From Mytilus galloprovincialis (taxonomy: Eukaryota; Mollusca; Bivalvia; Mytilida; Mytilidae), in the NCBI RefSeq assembly GCF_965363235.1, contig NC_134839.1:99281743-99345742 (forward strand): a stretch of DNA of 64,000 nt. Reading direction: 5' to 3'. Position 1 is the stretch's first letter. Every line of letters starts with the position of its first letter. A program made the translations under genes and the position numbers. Of the stretch, positions 11,601 to 21,400 are shown one piece after another. The notes under the pieces are model-generated. The model was not told where the DNA came from and did no database searches. It saw only the letters and a program-made list of their open reading frames with translations.

Positions 11601-14600
11601 GCAATTTGGAAAGAAGAACTGCTGAATTATAGTCAGTAAGTCAAATGTCACAATACCAATAATAAAAATATTTAGACAGTTGTTTTCCATTCGTTTGAGC
11701 TTTTGATTTTGACATTTGATTAAGGACTTTCCGTTTTGATTTTCCCTCGGAGTTAAGTATTTCTGTAATTTTACTTATTATATAACTTTTTACATCACTG
11801 GGTCATCAGCTCAGTAGTCAGTGCTTCGGTACCGACATGATTTAACAAACTTTACTAAAATTGTTAGTTTATAAATTTTAAAATTATTATGAAACTAAGG
11901 TTACAGCTCCTTAAGGCAAAGTTGACTTTAGATGGATTTGGCTATTTATTTTAGTTTTTTTTTGACATATAGCTCTTCAACGATTTTCGGTACTTATACA
12001 TCTTCGAATCTCAAATGTTTGGCTTTGAGCGTTCCTGGTGAAGGTAAATCCAGAAAAGCGCTTCGGACGCATTAAATTATTAAACGTGTTGTTTTCCATT
12101 TTTTGACTGATTCGATCTATTCATGCCCATGTTAAGAATAGTGCATGCACAAAAGGAGATGTTGCATCTGTCGAAATAAATTACCTCCAATATCGTTATA
12201 TATCCACCATTTTTTTCTATTTTCAGTGTGCTAATGTAAAAATATTGTTTTCTCTTTGAGACTCCATTTTATAAAACATAAATATGTTTATGCTTTTTTT
12301 TAAATTTCAGCTGACTCTGCGTGTTCTTCTATTCAAACAATAGTGGCGTCCACTACAGTACAATATATCAGTAGTCCAATGTTTCCTAACGATTATCCAG
12401 AGTAGGTATTTTAATAAAATTGATTGGGTTTTTTATCCTTTTTTTCATAAGAATGTTGTGTTTAATTATATAAGATTCATGCGCAGTAATGTCTGTATGT
12501 GTTTTTAATTTCACCACAACTTGATATTAATAAGTATTGTAATTTTCATTGATATAAATAAATGTAATATCAGTATTACAAATTTAATCTTAAATCAATC
12601 CTAATTCTATCTTATTTTGGGGAAATATTTTTTAGAAATTCAAATGTGGCGTAACTTTGTGTGATCTTTTAGAATTTCAAATGTAACGTCACTTTGTGCG
12701 TTGAGGCTTTGGCTAACTCGGTTGTGTATTTTTATGTGCTGGATTAGGTTGTTTTATGTAATGTATCCATTTTTATTCTGTAGTTAGTCACTACTTCGGT
12801 TTTATCATGTATATCTATCATATAGTCATTTTATTAAATCTACTGTTTGCGAAAGTATGAATTATTCTAAATAATGAGGATGTTCTTATCCCAGGCAGAA
12901 AACGTAGCCGCATTGGGCACAACTTTTTGAAACTTTTGGTCCTCAGTGCTCTTCAACTTTTTTTGTTTGTTTTGGCTTTAGAACTTTTTTCATCTGAGGG
13001 TCACTGGTTAGTCTTGCGTATTGAATTAAAAACCTGGTACCTTTTGTGTTATTAAAATTTACTGTTACAAAATAATAGAAATTATTATAAATTAAGGAAT
13101 GTATCTCCCTCATGCAAAGCTCTGATTCCTTTCACGGATTTGGCTATACTTTTTGGACCTTTTGGATTATAGCTCTTCATCTTTTATTTAAGCTTTGGAT
13201 TTCAAATATTTTGGCCACGAGCATCACTGAAGAGACATGTATTGTCGAAATGCGCATCTGGTGCAAGAAAATTGGTACCGTTAATTTTATTAGCTATTAT
13301 TCGTGTGTTTCTCTGTCCTATATGTTTTCCAATTTATTTGTATTGTAGTCTTATCATGTAAATAGTTATCAAAGGTACCAGGATTATAATTTAGTACGCC
13401 AGACGCGCGTTTATTCTACATAAAACTCATTAGTGACGCTCATATCAAAATATTTATAAAGCCGAACAAGTACAAAGTTGAAGAGCAGTGAGGATCCAAA
13501 ATTCCAAAAAGTTGTGCCAAATACAGCTATGGTAATCTATGCCTGAGGTAAGAAAATCCTCAGTTTTTCGACAAATTCAAAGTTTTGTAAACAGGAAATG
13601 TTGTCATTTTAATGTAATATTTAACATTGCCTAAAAATCGGGAGATTTCGCATGAATTTTTCCTAACATATTGAAAAATCTATCTAGTTTATTTCGAAAA
13701 ACTTTCACAGAGTATTTTCAGAAGAAAAAACTGTACCAAGTCAGGAATATGACAGTTGGTATTTATTCGTCTGATGTGCTTGAAGTTTTGATTTTGCCAT
13801 TTGATTAGGGACTTTACTTTTTGATATTTCCTCAGAGTTCAGTATTTTTGTGATTTTAATGTTTGCAAGTCAATAGATTCAAAGACTTTACAATTACCCA
13901 AGTGAAATATTTTCCGATTTATGATTCGTTTCTTTCATGATTATATAATTTTCAACACAAAGTCACCCTAGAGATGCAAGGCTTCCACAAAGGCATATAA
14001 ATATCCAGATTTGATGATAAGTCTTCTGTAGATACATGTTGAATTATTCGCTTGGTATTTTAGATGAGTTTTTACAACCGATGGGTCGATACCAATTTTC
14101 ATTCAAATGTTATCACATGCCCAGCATTATTTTGTTAGCAAGAAATAGCATATATACAGCAATTTCCTGTTAATATACTACTCTTAAACCTACTGAATAA
14201 ATTGACTGACCAAGTTATATCGACCTCTATACATAAATAGCCTAATCCAGATTTGGCACATCTGTTAAAGACAATTCAAATTTAAATTAGCCTTTCAACT
14301 GTTTTTATTTGAGCTTCACTTATAAATTTTATGTAGACAAAACTCACGTCTGACAAACTAAATCATAATTCCGATTCTTAAACTACTGTGTCCATGCAAC
14401 TGCTGGTGTGCTTTTCGATCCGGAGGATATCAAAATATCCTAGTAATCAGCACATTTGTGTATTAAGTTATGTTTTTTAGTTAACTGCAAATTGTTCCTC
14501 AAACACGAGTTTGTATACGAATGATATTCATCTGATATCATCACAAAGACTAAACGTCTGGAGAAATATATAACAATACACAGAAGAAAATGGAATACAG

Positions 14601-17404
14601 ATAAACACCAAAATAATTCTTAATAAAATTTATCGACAGCGGTTTCTTAAAGCATAGAAACCGACTTAAATTTATGGCATTTATATCAATTTGACAATAT
14701 GTATAACAAAGTATCTAAGAAGTGTACAATCACGTGGATTCAATTGCTTAGTACAATACTCAACAGATCAAAACCAGTGGACAATACTGATGTAAAAGGG
14801 ATAATAAACAAAATGTCATCTTGACTTAACCATAAATATAAATCTTCGATTGAATAATAGAAATAAACAAAACAATTATTTCCTATTTATTTTACAGAAA
14901 TAGCGAGTGTTCATGGAGGATAGAGAGAACAGGAGACCAAGAGCCATTAGAATTGTCTTTTAGATTTATAGATATAGAGGCTGATGATAAAATGTGTCGA
15001 TATGATTATGTCAAAATTATTGATGGTATGTTCGTGTTCATATGAAAGTATCATATCAGTACGGTTTACAAGAGATGACTTTTAAATAGATATTTGAAAA
15101 AAAAAAACAAATCCGGTCTTGCCTTTTCTTTTCTCTTTTCTTTAGTTTTCCCTTATTCATTGTATTATATTTTTTTATGTTAATATATTTGGTGGTTTTA
15201 TTATCTTAGACATATATAATGTTCCGTACGCTACGTAACGTTAAATTATAATATTGCAGATACAAAAAAAAAACATATTTATCAAAACAATATCTTGAAT
15301 GCTTTTCACTCTTTCAACTTTCTTTAACAATTTCACAATGTATTAAATATATTCGTTTACTTGCAGCATAAAATTATCAGAATAATAATATTGCAGTCAT
15401 ACATGCTTTGATTATCTTCTTCTATACTAATAAAATTAAAGGTACTAATTTTCTTGCACCAGATGCGCATTTCGACAATACATGTCTCTTCAGTGATGCT
15501 CGTGGCCTAAATATTTAAAATCCAAAGCTTATATAAAAGATGAAGAGCTATACTAAATCAGACAATTCTTTAGCACAAGTCATCATCCCTAGTCACATGA
15601 ATAATTATTTTATTTCTCAGAGAATTAAAATGAATTCTTAAAAATCGAAATAAATATAAATTAAAAATAAATTAACAAAATTATGTACATCATAAGAAAA
15701 TATATAACTAACCCAAGTTGATAATCAATAATTGCTGTTCGTTTTATTATAACCAATGTTAACATATCTAATTGGCAAAACAATCCCCCATAAACCTAAA
15801 TCTGACCTACAGAATGTATACACTAGGGCGATATTGACTTTAAATTTATACTAGAGTTCATTTGATGTGATTTCTATTGAATAGATGCAACGGGCACAAC
15901 GATTATAACATCATGCGGCAGAGATGAGTGGTTTCCAAGTCAGAAATACACAACAAAAGGAAACGTTACTGTGATGTTTCATAGTGACATCAGTTCAGAA
16001 CATAGAGGATTCTTATTGGCTTATCAGATACAACGTAAGAAAATAAATCGTTGTATTGCCCTATAGTAGAAAAATAAATTTTAATTGTAATGTTAAAATA
16101 ATAATAATGACGTGAAAATAACTGCATGTAATTGCAATAAATGTCAAGAGTGTATTTTTTTTTATGTTCATATCGATTTCGATGTATTTCGTTAATGTTC
16201 TTTGCATGAAATCGTTCTAAAAGTTGTCTTTTGTATACACGTGTTTGTATAAATGAAATGCCAATGGCCAGCAAAGACGCCCTCACATTTTTACATAACG
16301 AATTGCAGTCTCTGAATTAAAAAATGGTGCTTTCGACAAAAGAAAAGGAAGACTAATATATTTATAAAAAAAAACATCTTTTTTTAAAACAATTAAACAA
16401 TAGGGTGATACACTTCTTATCAACGTTTATTTTTACATTGTTCAATAGGTTCTTCAAAATCACCATCTGATGATGACTCCTGTTATTTCAATAATTGTGT
16501 TATCTTGCCTGTACTGTTAGCCGTCGGAGGAGTTATTCTTATCGCTGTCATAGCTTGTTGCGTTATGTGTTTCGTTGGTAAAATGTATGCTGTTCCAAAA
16601 ACAGTAAAAGTATCGTCTGTTCAAAAGAAGCCAAGTTCTCGACATATCTTTAATCTGACATTTGTAAACAAGAAACAAAAAAATATATTTCTTAAGATGG
16701 AAGAAGACTCCATAATTTCAAGACCTCCAATAGCTACTGCCCAAACACAGTCTATGTCAAATGACATTATACGCAGCAAATTATCAGAGGCACGGAAAAC
16801 CACGTTGAAAGCAATAAACGAGAAGGATACAACGATAGCTGCTTCATATACAAAATTGATAAAAAGAAATCAAGATAAACACAAAGAAATTTTACAAAAC
16901 AGAATAATTGGAGATGATCTTTCAAGTAACTTTGTATTACAAAAGTCGGGTCAACTTGCAGCAGAAAATACCAAGAAAGAATGTCAAAATCAACAGGTGG
17001 AGTCAACAACAAATGCAGGCTTGTCAAAAATGGATTCAATTACCTACGAAAAAGAGAGCAACACATCTATTAAAGAAAAAAGAAAGACTATGTCGTCCAT
17101 TACTCGAAACAAAAAAACACATACCAATTCTACGATTCATGAAGGAAAGGTATCTGTCCCCGCTGACAATGTTAATAAAAACTTTGATATGGTGAAAGCT
17201 AAAGTTAAACTGAAGCCAGATTTTAACAAAAATATAGAAAGTCGTTACAAAGCTTTTTTCAGGAAAAGCATTGAAAATCCGATCCCTCCGAACAATACTG
17301 ATGGAAATGTGCCCAAACCTGCAGCTGAATTAGAAAAACCAATTGAGAAAGTGAAAATTCGAAAAATGCAAACTTTAAAGAAATTAAATAGCAAAAGAAA
17401 ATAA
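8690..17404 (+). CDS. Two-CUB-domain single-pass membrane protein, eight coding exons
   Basis: My spliced model joins 8690-8744, 9030-9123, 9724-9833, 10973-11137, 12311-12401, 14898-15025, 15885-16034 and 16449-17404. That is 1749 bases (582 residues plus stop), with a GT/AG at every junction and an unbroken frame. Residues 1-18 form a signal peptide (MRVMYIVWWICLLMCISK). CUB1 spans about 20-141 and has four cysteines, with SPNYDNGYP, CSWK and IDCTGDTINIYDG in the expected order. CUB2 spans about 142-264 with SPMFPNDYP, CSWR, DYVKIIDG and FHSDISSEHRGF, including the acidic residues of a typical CUB calcium site. A membrane helix lies at about 281-307, followed by about 275 cytoplasmic residues rich in lysine, serine and threonine with no domain I recognise. 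CUB domains bind extracellular proteins or glycans, so a surface receptor or adhesion role is inferred. The start could instead be the methionine at 8699. The tail most likely decides its specific function, and no named orthologue is claimed. Confidence 0.85.
11660..11775 (+). repeat. Family D 3' fragment in the fourth intron of the CUB gene
   Basis: It has the core of family D: CAGTTGTTTTCCATTCGTTT, then GACATTTGATTAAGGACTTT, then CCCTCGGAGTTAAGTATTT. It is truncated at the 5' side. Confidence 0.6.
11800..12100 (+). repeat. Interspersed repeat family B', copy 1
   Basis: The block starts near CATCAGCTCAGTAGTCAGTG, includes GTGCTTCGGTACCGACATGA, and ends near GAGCGTTCCTGGTGAAGG and AAAAGCGCTTCGGACGCA. 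A shorter copy lies at 52855-52995. The start vaguely resembles a tRNA A-box, so a SINE is possible, but no B-box was found. Confidence 0.55.
13040..13297 (+). repeat. Family B repeat inserted inside family A
   Basis: Its body reads GGAATGTATCTCCCTCATGC, AGCTCTGATTCC, CACGAGCATCACTGAAGAGA and AAATGCGCATCTGGTGCAAG. The same text occurs reversed at 15435-15560. The flanks are consecutive parts of family A, which shows B arrived later. Confidence 0.6.
13349..13593 (+). repeat. Family C repeat inserted inside family A
   Basis: It carries AATAGTTATCAAAGGTACCA, GTACGCCAGACGCGCGTTT, AAGTACAAAGTTGAAGAGCA and GGTAATCTATGCCTG. It interrupts family A between GTAGTC and the GTTGTCATTTTAATG segment. Partial relatives occur at 37045-37075 and 1800-2310. 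Confidence 0.55.
13720..13860 (+). repeat. Family D 3' fragment
   Basis: It contains CTGTACCAAGTCAGGAATAT, CCATTTGATTAGGGACTTT and CAGAGTTCAGTATTTTTGTG. It sits in the same intron, directly after the nested family A copy. Confidence 0.65.
15435..15560 (-). repeat. Family B repeat, reverse copy
   Basis: It is the reverse complement of part of 13040-13297, including CTTGCACCAGATGCGCATTT and CAGTGATGCTCGTGGCC. Together with that copy it makes an inverted pair flanking CUB exon 6. Confidence 0.65.
16449..17404 (+). CDS. Terminal exon of the CUB gene: membrane helix and long basic tail
   Basis: The acceptor TTCAATAG precedes 16449, and the reading frame enters as RSSKSPSDDDSCYF. It then crosses a 27-residue hydrophobic helix (ILPVLLAVGGVILIAVIACC) and ends at TAA, 17402-17404. 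The tail has many KK and RK pairs and stretches such as KKPSSRHIF and KVKIRKMQTLKKLNSKRK. It has no tyrosine-based activation motif, kinase domain or PDZ-type end that I can see. The whole tail comes from one exon, so it may have been acquired as a unit. Confidence 0.85.
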
Positions 17405-17574
17405 CAAGGGATTAAACAAACTTAGCATGACATTATTAAGTGTTATATCATCACATTGATATTTTATTTACTGTTCATCAAACGGGTATTTTTTTTTTAC
17501 ATGTTTTCGCTTTACAGCATTTATCACATATATACTTGTCAGATATTATATGTATATGCATGTTTAACATTAAT

Positions 17575-17580
17575 AATAAA
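17575..17580 (+). promoter_or_regulatory. Candidate polyadenylation signal of the CUB gene
   Basis: An AATAAA hexamer lies about 170 bases after the stop codon, and no closer canonical hexamer was noticed. In AT-rich DNA such hexamers also occur by chance. Confidence 0.5.
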
Positions 17581-17599
17581 ATCCTAATCATGAATCATC

Positions 17600-18350
17600 T
17601 GGACATTATTTAGTCCTGTGTAACTATAGCTTCGGATTAAAATTAATAACTTTCAGTAATGGCTGAAAGACTGTGAAACTTGATGCAACTAGTGAAAAAT
17701 TGGCGGTTAACTTTCTGAAGTATCTGATCATTGATTCAACTTAAAATGTTTAGTGGAGTACCATTTCATTTTGTTCAGTATCTAGTTATATAAGTTATAT
17801 TACGTTGACTGATGTGAGGTTTTGGGGGTCTTTTCTAATGAATAAGCCAGCAGACCAGGCCTTGCGGTCATAAAACTTTCGAGTAAGTTTTTTGTACTCG
17901 TACTTGAAAATCAACCAATCTAAATGCTGGATTTCATGTTTCGAGCAAGATTTTTGTGCTCCGAGAACTGAGCAAAGTTTCATGACTTTAACCCAAGGTG
18001 TTTTATAGCTCATTATTTAGTTCTCAAAAAGTTATAGTTTTGAGAATTTGAAACAATTATAAAGTTAAATAGAGGCTCAAATGAACCAGAGTCACTCAGA
18101 AATGCAAAAAAAAAACTTGTATCCTATAGTCTGTATATCAGGAATGTATATATCAAAATGGTGCTAAAGAAACTCTCATACATATTATACCAAAAATTGT
18201 TGATTACTCTGTCTATTATAATCCTGGTACTTTTGATAACTATTAAAACAAGTCTAAAACATAAATAAAACACAGACCAAAACGTTGATAATTAAATAAT
18301 GCAGGATTTTACAGTCACATTAAAAAATTCAATGCATCAAATAATGAAGA
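17600..18350. other. Tail-to-tail gap between the CUB gene and COMMD3
   Basis: No gene is seen. A block near 17800-18030 has a composition unlike simple AT-rich sequence (for example CCAGCAGACCAGGCCTTGCGG) and may be an old repeat, but no partner was found in this window. A short fragment near 18220 resembles the AATCCTGGTACTTTTGATAA end of family C. Confidence 0.35.
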
Positions 18351-18353
18351 ATT

Positions 18354-18359
18354 TTTATT
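18354..18359 (-). promoter_or_regulatory. Candidate polyadenylation signal of COMMD3
   Basis: TTTATT on the plus strand reads as AATAAA on the gene strand, about 48 bases past the stop codon. That is a plausible distance for a short 3' untranslated region. Confidence 0.55.
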
Positions 18360-18406
18360 ATCAACAATTTACAAATAAATAACAATAGTCTATCACTTTT
18401 TTCAGC

Positions 18407-21400
18407 CTACACTTGGCCAATTTTTTCTAAACATTTTGTGGCATCTTTTAGCTTCCCAACAAAATCCTAAAATCAAAAACACTTTAAAATATAAATAAAA
18501 AAAGGGATTGTCAAATAAACATTTTAAAATAATTTTTACTATAAGGTACTGCGAGGAAGTTGTTTATACAGACAAAACATAAATGATGATAATGACATCA
18601 GCTAACAATTCAGCACAATCTTGATTTAAGGTCTCAGTTACAAAATTGAATTATCCTGTATGGAATATCACTTTCAGAGATCTAGATCATAGGGAATATG
18701 TTATAGGGGGGATAATGGCATTACTACAATTCTGGAATGAGACATACCTAATACAACTAATTACCAGGTTTGCACTAACATGAGCCACTTGTGGAGCAGG
18801 ATCTGCTAACCCTTCATGGGCACCTGAGATCAACACAACTTTTGGTCAGGTTTCTGTTTTTTATCATTTTCTACATTGGAAAATGCCTGTACCAAGTCAG
18901 GAATATGACAGTTGTTGTCTATTCTTTTGATGTGATATATCATTTGATTTTGACATTTGATAAGGGACTTTCTATTTTGAATTTTCCTTGGAGTTCACTA
19001 TTTTTTTTGTGATTTTACTTTTTGCTCAGTCTTTAGTTTTCTATGTTGCCTTTTGTGTGCTATAGTATGTCTCTTGGTCTTTTTTTTTTAGTCATGGCAA
19101 TTTCAGTTTATTTTCAACTTATATGCCTTTGAACGTTCTGTTTGTATATTTCACCTCTAATTTGTAACAGTTTCAGTAATACATAGTAATGTTACTTTGT
19201 GCACATTGAACGATTAAGATAGTTGAGGGGTATAGAAAAAAAATGACAGAATTTTGTAATACTTTGCCAAAATGATAATTTTTCTTTGCTTTTAAAAAAA
19301 AATGATAAAAGGTATGGGTCTCCGCGTTATTTTTCAAGGTATGATTTGTTCAAAATTTCTAAAATTTGACTAGATTATTCATGAAAAAACACATTTTTGT
19401 GCATATGAAAAGAAATCTATGAGACAGAATTTTGAAATAAAATATGAGAGATAGGTTTTATAATATATTTTGAGGAAAATATAAAATAAAAAATGGTGTC
19501 ACCTAACTTGTTTTCTTGCTACAAGTAAAACATGAAAATGTTCCTATATGTTTAGTATAATTTTTGTACTAATGGAGTTATCTCCCCTTAAATGGCTTAT
19601 TTGAAAAATTAATTCTAAAAGCACAAATGTTTGGTATTTGTTAAAACATTTTTGATAATGCAATGAATAAATAAGTTTTCTTTATATAAGTAAACAGTGT
19701 AACTAATAAATTGCAACTCTGGCTCCAACTTTGGAGATTTGGGCAAAGAACTAGACCGATTATTTACTGTGATTGTACAATTCAAGATGGCGGAATACCC
19801 CTTAAACAGAGTAAAATAACACTTCTGAGATGATGGAATTAAATAAATTAATGAACCCAAAATATACCTGTAATTGCTCTAAAGAGCATGAAAACTGCAC
19901 TTCTTCCAAATCGGTCTTACCAGGAACCTAGAAAATTCAAATAATTCAATTAAAAACATGGACTTAAAAAATTTAAATAATTCAATTGAAAACTGTCAAA
20001 TCATTACAAATCAATTTGTACAGTTTTTAAGTCTGTGGTTTTGTTATTCATAACATTTTAAGCCTTGGTACTGTAAATTCAGTTAATTATGGTATGCATT
20101 TTATTATCGCAATGTTTGATTAATGGACAAAAATGTGAGATTCATTATTGTGATTTCTAGAAATCTGAAATACAGATATATGTCATGTTTATAACAGATA
20201 TATGCCGTGTTTATAACAGATATATGTCGTGTTTATATCAGATATATGTCGTGTTTATATCAGATATATGTCGTGTTTATATCAGATATATGTCGTGTTT
20301 ATATCAGATATATGTCGTGTTTATATCAGATATATGTCATGTTTATATCAGATATCCAAATGTCAATTCTATTTATTGTGATTCTAACCTAGTCACATTA
20401 TTTGAATTAAGAAAAACCTCACATCAATTTCTAAATTTACAGTAGTGACAAACAAATAGGAGATACTATATGAAACTGTTACAAAATATATAACCTTAGC
20501 CTGTAATTGTGAAACAAACAAAACATGTGATTTCTAATAAAAGTCTAATAACAAGAACTGTTGCATTCAACTTAGGCTTCTTTAGCTTAAAACCAGGTGC
20601 TCCGCAGGGCGCAGCTTTATACGACCGCAGAGGTCGAACCCTGAACAGTTGGGGCAAGTATGGACAAAACATTCAAACGTGATACAGCTCTGAATTTGGA
20701 TTGTGATCAAATTTTTGACATTACATGGTTTTTTTTTACACAAAACAAATGTCAAGATTTTACAAATCAATTAAAGATTTCTTCTTCAAACTTTTTAAAT
20801 CTAAAATTAAATAGTTGATCATGACACAGCATAGGTTTCTGACACAGAACGAATGTGGTCTAATGAACTTAAAAGTTTTTTTATGCCTTTGAGCAATTCA
20901 CTATGCTGTTGAATATTAATCCTCTCGAAAAAATGTTTGAAGAAATTTTCTTTTTATTTATGAAATCTGAAATGAGAAAAATTTAAACCCCCCCCCTTTT
21001 TTCACATCCCCGTTTCCCTTTTTCCAAAACTGATATCAATTCAAATTTCTAATGGAGTTTGCAACAATAACTACTCTTTTAAATACATCATAAAATATTA
21101 AATGTAAAATAAAGTGCTTGTTATCACTGAATGGTAAAGATTGGTTGGTAGTAAAAGTGAATATACCTTGTTTATTGTATAAAACAATAAAAAAAACTTC
21201 ATCAGCAACATTTTATATTGGCAAATTTCCAATGAAGTTATTTACATAAAGTTATTGGCAAATAAAAATAGAAAATGACATCATAGTCATGTCTGACAAA
21301 TGTCCAACATACATTATCTAAAAACATTTTAGATAAGATAAGGAAAAAAAGCTTCATCAGCAACATTTTATATTGGCAAATTTCCAATGAAGTTATTTAC

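Larger units (their letters stand above)
12630..13685 (+). repeat. Family A copy 3, split by two nested insertions
   Basis: The left part (12630-13039) is the reverse complement of 660-1005. It ends in CCTGGTACCTTTTGTG. Family A resumes at about 13298 (TATTATTCGTGTGTTTCTC) to 13348 (TTGTATTGTAGTC), and again at about 13594 (TGTTGTCATTTTAATG) to about 13650 (CGGGAGATTTCGCATG). The two interruptions are separate repeat insertions. Confidence 0.6.

Noticed and set aside
11806..11840. tRNA gene or tRNA-derived SINE head
   Set aside because: There is an A-box-like phrase, but no cloverleaf and no B-box at the right distance.
20185..20445. Repetitive protein encoded by the 22-bp array
   Set aside because: Two overlapping frames are both open only because the unit lacks stops. 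The array lies inside an intron and has no start or splice support.
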